NCBI GenBank assembly: GCA_007134735.1
Contig: SLKG01000084.1
Coordinates: forward strand, 1 to 51,155
DNA: 51,155 bases
Origin: Kiritimatiellia bacterium
GTDB taxonomy: Bacteria > Verrucomicrobiota > Kiritimatiellia > SLAD01
Direction of reading: 5' to 3'
Shown here: piece by piece, positions 1 to 7,096 of the stretch
Numbering within the stretch: the stretch's first letter is position 1
Layout: each line of letters starts with the position of its first letter
The notes under the pieces: model-generated
The model's database searches: none
What the model saw: the letters and a program-made list of their open reading frames with translations, nothing else
What the model was told of the DNA's origin: nothing
Made by a program: the position numbers and the translations under genes

Positions 1-126
1 ACTATTTACTTCTTACTTCTTACTTCTTACTTCTTACTTCTTACTTCTTACTTCTTACTTCTTACTTCTTACTTCTTACTTCTTACTTCTTACCTCTTAC
101 TTCTTACTTCTTACTTCTTACTACCT
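1..126. repeat. Heptanucleotide tandem repeat (ACTTCTT)n
   Basis: Eighteen consecutive 7-bp units of ACTTCTT fill the left edge of the window. The first (1-7) and last (120-126) copies are degenerate and the copy at 92-98 has one T-to-C change; the others are identical. The array lies just past the recD2 stop codon on its downstream side. It is purely pyrimidine/adenine on this strand and not a multiple of three, so it is unlikely to be coding. Its near-perfect copies suggest recent slippage expansion. Confidence 0.95.
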
Positions 127-175
127 TTGCAACTTCTTTCCTCTTTTCCACCCATCCATCCGCCTGCTCTCTCTT

Positions 176-2419
176 CTACGGCGCAGCCAACCGGCGACTC
201 AACAGGGTAACCCGTTGCTTGGATTCGGTGCGCTTCACCGCCATGCCGACCGCCTTGGGCATGCCGATCAGCACCACCAACCGCTTGCCCCGCGTGATGG
301 CTGTATACAGCAGATTGCGCTGCAACAGCATGAAATGCTGGGTGTGCACCGGCACCACCACGCAAGGATACTCACTGCCCTGACTCTTGTGCACGGTGAT
401 GGCGTAGGACAGCGCCACTTCGTCCAGTTCCTGAAAGTCGTACGTGACCACGCCCCGTCCCTCAAATCGAACACGGATTTCCCGTTCGGCCCGGTCCAAC
501 TCGACGATGCGGCCGATATCGCCGTTGAAGACATCCTTCTGATAGTCGTTGATCATCTGCATGACCTTGTCGCCCACCCGGAACCGGTATCCGAACCGTT
601 CGATATCCTCGCCGACCGGATTCAACGCCTGCTGCAGTACCTGGTTCAACGTCCGCGCCCCCAATACGCCTTTCTGCATCGGCGTGATCACCTGGATATG
701 TTCCAGCGGGTCAAACCCGAACCGGCGCGGCAAGGTTTCCTTCACGAGTTTCACCAGCCGGGCCGAGGCTTCCTCCGGGTCGTCGCCGCGGATGAAATAA
801 AAGTCCGTAGCCGCCTTCTTCTGCTCATCGCCCACCGGATACTGCGGCATCTGCCCCTGGTTGACCCGGTGCGCGTTGGTGACAATCGCGCTCGACGCCG
901 CCTGCCGAAACACCTCGGTCAACCGGCATACGGGAAACACGTTGGAGTCAATTAGATCGCGCAGTACCGTACCCGGGCCCACCGACGGCAGCTGGTCGAC
1001 GTCGCCCACCCAGATCACCGCAGCATGGCGCGGAATGGCGCACGCCAATTGATACGCGAGCACAACGTCAATCATACTGGTTTCATCCACCACAAACACA
1101 TCACCGGCCAGTTTCCGGTGCAGGTCATGCTTGAACCGGCCGTTGGACGGATCGTATTCAAGCAGGCGATGGATGGTTTTTGCCGTCATGCCCGTCATTT
1201 CGCTCATGCGTTTGGCGGCGCGTCCGGTCGGCGCGCACAATACGACTTTCAGCTTCTTAGCCCGAAAGATTTTCAGGATGGAATTCACGAGCGTTGTTTT
1301 GCCGACGCCGGGGCCGCCCGTGATAATCATGACCTTGTGGGATACAGCCTCGCGAATCGCGCCCTGCTGCGCCGGGGCCAGTTCCAGGCGTACCTGTTGC
1401 TGGACCCATGCAATGGCCTTGTCGACCTGGATGGGCGGACACGGATGCTCGCCCTTCATCAGATCGCCCAGACAAACGGCCAGTTGGGTCTCGGCCTGGT
1501 ACAACGGTTTCAGGTAAATCAGCGGTTCCTGGTCCGGCCCCGCATCCTGTACGAGGCGCCCCTCTTCAAGACCGTGTTGAATGGCGTCATCGACGATCTG
1601 CGACGGTATCTCCAGAATCTTAACCGCCTCATCCGCCAGCGCCGAACGCGGATAGGCGCAATGCCCGTCATTCGTCAGTTCCTGCAGCACATATTCCGCG
1701 CCCGCACGGGCCCGCAATGCGGAATCCTGCGCGATCCCGATACGTTGCGCAATCTGGTCGGCCGTCTTGAAACCGATCCCCCAGATATCGCGCGCCAGGC
1801 AATAGGGATCCGACATCACCCGTTCGATCGCCTTCTCCCCGTAGGTCCGGTAAATCCGAAGCGCCCGCGCCGTGCTCACGCCATGACTCAACAGAAACGT
1901 CATGATCTCCCGCACGTACTTGTGTTCGTTCCACGCGCTCTTGATTTGAGCCCGGCGCATCGGACCGATCCCTTCCACCTTCTGAAGCAACTTGGAGCGG
2001 TTGTCGATGATGTCGAACACGTCCTTGCCGAACGCCTTCACCAGTTTTGAGGCGTATACGGGGCCGATTCCCTTGATCAGCCCGGACCCGAGATATTTCT
2101 CGATCCCCTCCAGGGTATCCGGATGCGTCGTGCGCAGTTCATTCGCCTTGAACTGCCGGCCGTGCTGGGGATCGATCACCCAGCGTCCTTCCGCCTCCAC
2201 CCATTCCCCGGGCGTCACGTTGACCAGCGTGCCCACGACCGCGACCAGATCCCGGTGTCCCCGCGCTTTCACCTTGAGCACGGCAAACCCCGTTTCCTCG
2301 CTGTGAAAGGTAACGCGCTCGATCTGTCCGGTCAGGCGATTCTGTGCCTCTCCCCCGGACACGGGAAACGGGGCGCGTTTCTTTCGCGCCCCGGAATCGG
2401 ATTGTGCGGGCTTGATCAT
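176..2419 (-). CDS. recD2: RecD2-type ATP-dependent 5'-3' DNA helicase
   Basis: A 747-residue SF1B helicase of the RecD/TraA type, the RecBC-independent form that unwinds DNA 5' to 3' and is linked to repair. The first 350 residues hold the OB-like start (RLTGQIERVTFHSEETGFAV) and helix-hairpin-helix segments (GLIKGIGP, VEGIGPMRRAQI, DIWGIGFKTAD) typical of RecD2. The motor follows: Walker A GGPGVGKTT at about 368-376, Walker B VVDETSMID, motif GDVDQLPSVGPG, and the C-terminal motifs YAITVHKSQGSEYP and LLYTAITRGKR. Length and domain order are complete for the family. The start ATG at 2419 is the natural one and the protein begins shortly before the OB region. It is transcribed away from the topoisomerase VI genes. 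Confidence 0.96.
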   Translation of the reverse strand: MIKPAQSDSGARKKRAPFPVSGGEAQNRLTGQIERVTFHSEETGFAVLKVKARGHRDLVAVVGTLVNVTPGEWVEAEGRWVIDPQHGRQFKANELRTTHPDTLEGIEKYLGSGLIKGIGPVYASKLVKAFGKDVFDIIDNRSKLLQKVEGIGPMRRAQIKSAWNEHKYVREIMTFLLSHGVSTARALRIYRTYGEKAIERVMSDPYCLARDIWGIGFKTADQIAQRIGIAQDSALRARAGAEYVLQELTNDGHCAYPRSALADEAVKILEIPSQIVDDAIQHGLEEGRLVQDAGPDQEPLIYLKPLYQAETQLAVCLGDLMKGEHPCPPIQVDKAIAWVQQQVRLELAPAQQGAIREAVSHKVMIITGGPGVGKTTLVNSILKIFRAKKLKVVLCAPTGRAAKRMSEMTGMTAKTIHRLLEYDPSNGRFKHDLHRKLAGDVFVVDETSMIDVVLAYQLACAIPRHAAVIWVGDVDQLPSVGPGTVLRDLIDSNVFPVCRLTEVFRQAASSAIVTNAHRVNQGQMPQYPVGDEQKKAATDFYFIRGDDPEEASARLVKLVKETLPRRFGFDPLEHIQVITPMQKGVLGARTLNQVLQQALNPVGEDIERFGYRFRVGDKVMQMINDYQKDVFNGDIGRIVELDRAEREIRVRFEGRGVVTYDFQELDEVALSYAITVHKSQGSEYPCVVVPVHTQHFMLLQRNLLYTAITRGKRLVVLIGMPKAVGMAVKRTESKQRVTLLSRRLAAP

Positions 2420-2857
2420 GGCCGCATGGTGTATCCCAATGATTTCCTTCCCATAAACATGTGCGCCATCCCGTTGCCATACTGCACAAGCAGAAGAGTT
2501 ATTTCAATAACACTGATGTTCCAGGGACGGCGAGCGGATCCATGTTTCCATTCCACTTTCCTCCCGCCCGCAACGGCTCATCAGGAGAATCGCCCTCCAG
2601 GATAAACGTCGGACCTTCCAAGACACGCACCTATCCGCATTTGGGGGGCGAGGCTCCCGCCGAGCCGCGGCAGGACGCATCGCAACGGATCCGAGACTAA
2701 AGGATTCATGGAGACGCCCGCAATTTTGGGTGTTCCCAACCGCTTTAAATATGGTATCGACATTGAAGTGAAAAGCCGACGTTTCATCCCGACACCCGTA
2801 CCGGCCGCGCGGCTGCTGACGTCCGCCGGTTGCGTATAATGCCGTTACAACCCGGCA
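2420..2857. other. Divergent intergenic region recD2 / topoisomerase VI
   Basis: This 438-bp gap separates two divergent genes and should hold both promoters. A TATAAT box is visible at 2835-2840 on the plus strand, but no good -35 lies 16-18 bp upstream. Around 2644-2672 there is a GC-rich palindromic patch (GGCGAGGCTCCCGCCGAGCC) resembling the dispersed palindromes seen elsewhere in the window. A 43-codon open frame at 2708-2839 has AAAGGA too close to its ATG and no recognisable product. I see no other gene here. Confidence 0.6.
2835..2840 (+). promoter_or_regulatory. Candidate -10 box for topoisomerase VI operon
   Basis: A perfect TATAAT lies 39 bp before the preferred ATG at 2879. Transcription would begin near 2847, leaving a leader of about 30 nt for that start but only about 11 nt for the upstream ATG at 2858. 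No convincing -35 hexamer is present at the usual spacing, so this is a moderate call. Confidence 0.4.
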
Positions 2858-2878
2858 ATGGAGAGCGCATTTTTCATC

Positions 2879-4558
2879 ATGGCCAAAAAAAGAAAAACAA
2901 CAACCGCCGAAACCGCCGAGAGCATGGCGAAACGCCAGCGCGAAATCTCGGTGTCGGAATTCTTTCTCAAGAATCGTCACCTGCTCGGATTCGACAGTCC
3001 GAGGAAGGCACTGCTTACAACCGTGAAGGAAGCCGTGGACAACTCGCTTGATGCGTGCGAGGAGGCGGGAATTCTGCCCGAAATCAGCGTGGATCTCCGG
3101 CAGATCAGCGAGAAACGATTCCGCGTCAGCATTACGGACAACGGCCCGGGCGTCGTGCGCGCGCAAATTCCGAAAATCTTTGCGAAACTGTTGTACGGAT
3201 CCAAGTTTCACCGGCTAAAAATGTCGCGCGGACAGCAGGGCATCGGCATCAGCGCCGCGGGCATGTACGGGCAATTGACCACGGGCCAGTCCACGCGCAT
3301 TGACTCGAAAACCAAGGGGCAGAAACACGCGCATCGCATCGCCGTGCAGATTGACACCAAGGCGAACAAACCGGTCATCCTGGCGGATGACGAGGAAGAG
3401 TGGCGGCCCACCTTTTACCCGAACGGCAAGGTCAAACCCGTCACCTACACACACGGCACCTGTGTGACGATTGAAATGGAGGCGGCCTATATTCGCGGCC
3501 GCCTCTCCGTGGACGAATATCTCAAGCAATGCGCCATCGTGAACCCCCACCTGCAACTGCATTATCGTGTGAACCTCGCGAAAAACGGGAAGGCCGATGA
3601 GGCCGACACGAGCCAACCCGCGGACGAACCCTGGCAGACCTTCGAGCGCGCCGTCCGGGTACTGCCGGAACCCAGCGGGGAAATTAAACCGCATCCGCAC
3701 GGCGTGGAGCTGGGATTGCTGGTCCAGATGCTGAAAGACACGCACGCGCGCACGTTGAAGTCGGCATTGACCCAGGATTTTTCGCGGGTAAGTGATCGCG
3801 CCGCCCAGCAAATCTGTGCGCAGGCCGGGCTCAATCCGCGCGCAAATCCCACGCGGATCGCGCACCAGGAAAGCGAGTCGCTGTTCCGGGCCATCAACGA
3901 AATCAAACTTCTGCGACCGCCGACCGATTGCCTATCGCCCATCAGCGAGGAACAGATCATGGCGGGACTCAAAAAAGAGATTCAGGCCGACTTCTATACG
4001 GCCGTGACGCGCCCGCCCACGGTGTACCGCGGCAACCCTTTCCAGGTCGAAGTAGGCCTGGCCTACGCAAAACCGGGCGAAAACAAGGATCTCGGCGCGG
4101 AGGAACCGATCCGCGTCATGCGGTTTGCCAACCGGGTTCCCCTGTTGTACATGGGGGGCGGCTGTGCCATCACGCGCGCGGTAGGCCAGGTGAATTGGAA
4201 GGCCTACGGATTAACCCAGCCCCGCGGTTCGCTGCCGGTGGGGCCGATGGTGATTATGGCGCATATGGCCAGCGTCTGGGTCCCGTTCACCAGCGAGAGC
4301 AAGGAAGCCGTCGCGCATTATCCGGAAATTATCAGGGAACTGACGTTTGCCCTGCAGGAATGCGGGCGGCGCCTGTCCGTTTACTTAAACCGGCGTAAAC
4401 GAGCGGCGGAGGCGGAGCGAAAACGCAGTTATATCGAGCTGTACATTCCGCACCTGGCGCTGGGCCTGAAAGACATCATGGATTTAAGCAACCGGGAAGA
4501 GCAAAAAATCGTCACCAAGCTGCGCAAGATGCTGGAGAAAACGCACCTGGACGTGTAA
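2879..4558 (+). CDS. top6B: DNA topoisomerase VI subunit B (GHKL ATPase)
   Basis: This is the ATPase subunit of the type IIB topoisomerase, which with subunit A passes one duplex through another. The GHKL signatures are clear: the N-box EAVDNSLDACEEAG near residue 55, the DNGPGV loop near 88, and the GQQGIGISAAGMYG lid region near 120. The helix-two-turn-helix and transducer regions follow to a normal length of 559 residues. I prefer ATG 2879 (MAKKRKTT): a GGAGAG lies about 13 nt upstream and the leader length fits the TATAAT. ATG 2858 would add MESAFFI. Subunit A follows after 177 bp. Topoisomerase VI is mainly archaeal and plant, and sporadic in bacteria, so transfer is likely in the lineage. 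Confidence 0.95.
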   Translation: MAKKRKTTTAETAESMAKRQREISVSEFFLKNRHLLGFDSPRKALLTTVKEAVDNSLDACEEAGILPEISVDLRQISEKRFRVSITDNGPGVVRAQIPKIFAKLLYGSKFHRLKMSRGQQGIGISAAGMYGQLTTGQSTRIDSKTKGQKHAHRIAVQIDTKANKPVILADDEEEWRPTFYPNGKVKPVTYTHGTCVTIEMEAAYIRGRLSVDEYLKQCAIVNPHLQLHYRVNLAKNGKADEADTSQPADEPWQTFERAVRVLPEPSGEIKPHPHGVELGLLVQMLKDTHARTLKSALTQDFSRVSDRAAQQICAQAGLNPRANPTRIAHQESESLFRAINEIKLLRPPTDCLSPISEEQIMAGLKKEIQADFYTAVTRPPTVYRGNPFQVEVGLAYAKPGENKDLGAEEPIRVMRFANRVPLLYMGGGCAITRAVGQVNWKAYGLTQPRGSLPVGPMVIMAHMASVWVPFTSESKEAVAHYPEIIRELTFALQECGRRLSVYLNRRKRAAEAERKRSYIELYIPHLALGLKDIMDLSNREEQKIVTKLRKMLEKTHLDV

Positions 4559-4735
4559 CGGCAAGAAAGAAAGAACGCAGAGACGCAAAGAACGCGAAGA
4601 CGCAAAGCTTGGAATTAACAGTATCCCAAATGATTTTTCATATGTTCGCGCGCGCGCGGCCCCTTTGGGAAAACATTATTTTCTTTGCGCCTCATCTTCT
4701 CTTTGCGCCTTTGCGTTTAAGAAAGGAATAATCCC
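4559..4735. repeat. Short inverted-repeat spacer (CGCAAAG family) between top6B and top6A
   Basis: The 177-bp spacer starts with several CGCAAAG/ACGCAGAG words (4575-4608). It ends with the opposite orientation, CTTTGCGCCTCATC and CTTTGCGCCTTTGCG (4684-4719). About 70 bp lie between, including an alternating CG run GCGCGCGCGCG near 4647. The words are the same as those in the large arrays at 5870-7086. No gene is present. The last 20 bp supply AAGGAA as the ribosome site of subunit A. It looks like a miniature, gene-less version of the downstream element. Confidence 0.8.
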
Positions 4736-5866
4736 ATGGCCAGAAAATCACCCAAAGCCCCCGAAATCATCTCCAAGAAGGGCGCGTCACGCAAAATCGT
4801 AAGCGTCGCGGAAACGATTCATCAGGATATCGTGAAGAAAGCCCGGAAGCCTTCCATGAAATTCCCGATCCGTTCGCTCACGAACGTCAAATATGACGTC
4901 AAGCGCGGTCATTTCGAAATCCTGGGCAAACACATAACCCGCACCCTGTCGTACAACACGGTCAAGGGCTTCGCCCAATCCATGCGCCTGTTGGCCACGA
5001 CCAAGAACGATCTATTGGACCGGGACGACATCGCCGGCAAACGGGAAGTGTATTACAACAGCAAGAGTTGGGGGGAATGCCGCTTCGAGCAACAACCGGA
5101 AAGCGACACGCTGCTCGATGACATCGAAGCCATGCTCGCCATCAACCGCGAGCAGTTGGGTTATATTCCCGAAGAACGCGGCGGCGAGGTGTGCGGTCCC
5201 ATCGTGGTCATCGACCGGGATCCCGCGACCGGCAAGGACATCCGGATCGACGGCACAAAACTGGGAACGGGCGCCTGGAGCGTACCGTCCCGCGTGGAAC
5301 ACCTGCGCTTTGAGTCCAAGGCCAAATTTCTCCTGGCGGTGGAAACCTCTTCTCTTTTTCAGCGCCTGGTGCATCACCGGTATTATGAAAAAGCAAAGTG
5401 CATTCTCGTCTCCATGAGCGGTGTGCCCACCCGGGCCTGCCGCCGTTTCATCCGGCGCGTGGCGGACGATCTCAACATGCCCGTACTGGCGTTCACCGAC
5501 GGCGACCCGTACGGATACTGCAACATCTACCGGACGCTTAAGGCCGGCTCCGGGCAGGCCGCGCACATCAACCGGTATTTCTGTGTGCCGACGGCACAAT
5601 TTCTGGGCGTCACGCCGCAGGACATCATTGATTACAAACTCGAAGACACGACGCACCCGCTTGAAGACGTGGATATTAAACGCGCGCGCGACGCGCTAAA
5701 GAACGATCCCTTTATCAAGCATCACAAGGAATGGCAGAACGCCCTGGAGCAAATGCTGAAAATGGGGGTGCGCATCGAACAGCAGGCCTTCGCCAAGTAC
5801 GGGCTGAACTTCGTGCTGGATACCTACCTGCCGGAGAAACTGAAAAAGAAGAACTTCCTTCCGTGA
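4736..5866 (+). CDS. top6A: DNA topoisomerase VI subunit A (Spo11-like)
   Basis: This is the DNA-cleaving subunit of topoisomerase VI, 376 residues. The catalytic tyrosine lies in KREVYYNSKSWGE (Y106/Y107) within the 5Y-CAP winged-helix domain. The Toprim domain follows: the acidic residue in LLAVETSSLFQRL, then the metal-binding AFTDGDPYGYCNIYRTLK, and AHINRYFCVP toward the end. AAGGAA sits 8 nt ahead of the ATG. It is the natural partner of the upstream GHKL subunit, forming an A2B2 enzyme. The N-terminal basic stretch (about 40 residues) is ordinary for the family. The gene abuts the CGCAAAG repeat arrays on both sides. Confidence 0.95.
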   Translation: MARKSPKAPEIISKKGASRKIVSVAETIHQDIVKKARKPSMKFPIRSLTNVKYDVKRGHFEILGKHITRTLSYNTVKGFAQSMRLLATTKNDLLDRDDIAGKREVYYNSKSWGECRFEQQPESDTLLDDIEAMLAINREQLGYIPEERGGEVCGPIVVIDRDPATGKDIRIDGTKLGTGAWSVPSRVEHLRFESKAKFLLAVETSSLFQRLVHHRYYEKAKCILVSMSGVPTRACRRFIRRVADDLNMPVLAFTDGDPYGYCNIYRTLKAGSGQAAHINRYFCVPTAQFLGVTPQDIIDYKLEDTTHPLEDVDIKRARDALKNDPFIKHHKEWQNALEQMLKMGVRIEQQAFAKYGLNFVLDTYLPEKLKKKNFLP

Positions 5867-5869
5867 AGA

Positions 5870-6345
5870 AAAAGCAAAGGCGGAAGAGAAGAGAGCGCAA
5901 AGGCGCAGAGGGAAGAGAAGGCGCAAAGAGGGAGATGGAGTAAAGGAAAGAGAAGGCAAAGGCGGAAGAGAAGAGAACGCAAAGGCGCAGAGGGAAGAGA
6001 AGGCGCAAAGAGGGAGATGGAGTAAAGAGAAGAGAACGCAAAGGCGCAGAGGAAGAATAAGGCGCAAAGGGGGAGATGGAGTAAAGGAAAGAGAAGGCAA
6101 AGGCGGAAGAGAAGAGAACGCAAAGGCGCAGAGGAAGAATAAGGCGCAAAGGGGGAATGGGTAAGGGAAGAGAAGGCAAAGGCGAAAGAGAAGAGAACGC
6201 AAAGGCGCAAAGGAAGAATAAGGCGCAAAGAGGGAATGGGTAAGCGAAGAGAAGGCAAAGGCGGAAGAGAAGAGAACGCAAAGGCGCAAAGGAAGAATAA
6301 GGCGCAAAGAGGGAATGGGTAAGGGAAGAGAAGGCGCAAAGAGGG
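5870..6345 (+). repeat. Left repeat array of the GxxExxY element (about 79-bp and 59-bp units)
   Basis: The array reads GCGCAAAGAGGGAGATGG, AACGCAAAGGCGCAGAGG, GAAGAGAAGG in about six units. GGCAAAGGCGG marks occur near 5873, 5955, 6096, 6175 and 6254, so most units are 79-82 bp; the unit near 6020-6080 lacks a roughly 20-bp insert and is about 60 bp. Purine-rich on this strand. It begins four bases after the top6A stop and ends at the GxxExxY stop. The same unit appears reverse-complemented at 6728-7086. Confidence 0.93.
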
Positions 6346-6346
6346 T

Positions 6347-6727
6347 TTATAATCCGTTGACTGCCCGGTGTATGCCCTTGGCCACGGTTTCTTCCCCAAA
6401 ATTGATCAACAGTCCCAGCTTCTTTCCGGTTATACGAAGATATGTAAGCAATTGCGCCTTATGTACCGGATGAATCTCATCAACAGCCTTGGATTCCACA
6501 ATGACCAAATCGCCAACAAGCACATCAAGAATCAGCGGTCTCGCCAATTTGACGTTCTTGTACATGACCGGGTAGTGCAATTGGCGGCCTACCGGAACTT
6601 TCTGCAGCTTCAGTTCGTGGCACATTGCCTCCTCATAAATGTCTTCCAGCAATCCCGGTCCGCCAAGCTCGCGATGTGCCTCTATGGCCGCCCCAATAAT
6701 GATCTTGCTCAACTTATTTTCATTCAT
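6347..6727 (-). CDS. GxxExxY protein, PD-(D/E)XK nuclease-like
   Basis: A 126-residue protein of the GxxExxY family (PDDEXK_3 superfamily); the cellular function is unknown. The name motif is present as G25-L-L-E28-D-I-Y31. A PD-(D/E)XK-like core follows: D68 and D73 in LILDVLVGD, then E78-S-K80 in VIVESKAV, and QLLTYLR, where Q92 fits the usual helix after the core. All putative catalytic residues are intact. The start ATG (6727) lies one base inside the right repeat array, so the ribosome site GGGAAG is made of repeat sequence. The gene is alone between inverted arrays, between convergent top6A and lpxC. Catalytic activity is inferred from motifs only. Confidence 0.9.
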   Translation of the reverse strand: MNENKLSKIIIGAAIEAHRELGGPGLLEDIYEEAMCHELKLQKVPVGRQLHYPVMYKNVKLARPLILDVLVGDLVIVESKAVDEIHPVHKAQLLTYLRITGKKLGLLINFGEETVAKGIHRAVNGL

Positions 6728-7086
6728 CTTTGCGCCTTTTCTTCCCTTGGCGCCTTTGCGTTCTCTTCCCGTTACCCCATCTCCCCCTTTGCGCCTTCTC
6801 TTCCCTCTGCGCCTTTGCGTTCTCTTCCCGTTACCCCATCTTCCCCTTTGCGCCTTCTCTTCCCTCTGCGTCTTTGCGTTCTCTTCCCGTTACCCCAGCT
6901 CCCTCTTTGCGCCTTCTCTTCCCTCTGCGCCTTTGCGTTCTCTTCCCCTTACCCCATCTCCCTCTTTGCGCCTTATCTTCCCTTGGCGTCTTTGCGTTCT
7001 CTTCCCGTGACCCCATCTTCCTCTTTGCGCCTTCTCTTCCCTTGGCGCCTTTGCGTTTTCTTCCTCTGCGCCTTTGCGTTCTCTTC
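6728..7086 (-). repeat. Right repeat array of the GxxExxY element (59-bp period)
   Basis: Six copies of CTTTGCGCCTTCTCTTCCC... start at 6728, 6787, 6846, 6905, 6964 and 7023, an exact 59-bp period. The last copy is altered by an extra TCTGCGCCTTTGCG segment. Copies differ by only a few substitutions, such as CTGCGCC/CTGCGTC/TTGGCGCC. The unit is the reverse complement of that in the left array, so the two arrays could pair or recombine. It ends about 10 bp from the lpxC stop. Confidence 0.95.
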
Positions 7087-7096
7087 AGTGGTCGGC

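Noticed and set aside
2708-2839. 43-codon plus-strand frame in the recD2/top6B gap
   Set aside because: AAAGGA is only three bases from the ATG, no family is recognised, and its stop overlaps the TATAAT box; kept only as a possibility.
5696-6399. Long minus-strand open frames translating as Leu/Phe/Cys/Ser-rich repeats (FAPLRLC-like)
   Set aside because: They are the CGCAAAG repeat arrays read in three frames; periods of 59 and 79-82 are not multiples of three and there is no ribosome site or family match.
6728-7086. CRISPR array
   Set aside because: The period is regular but there is no alternation of constant repeat and unique spacer; the whole 59-bp unit repeats, and no cas genes are present.
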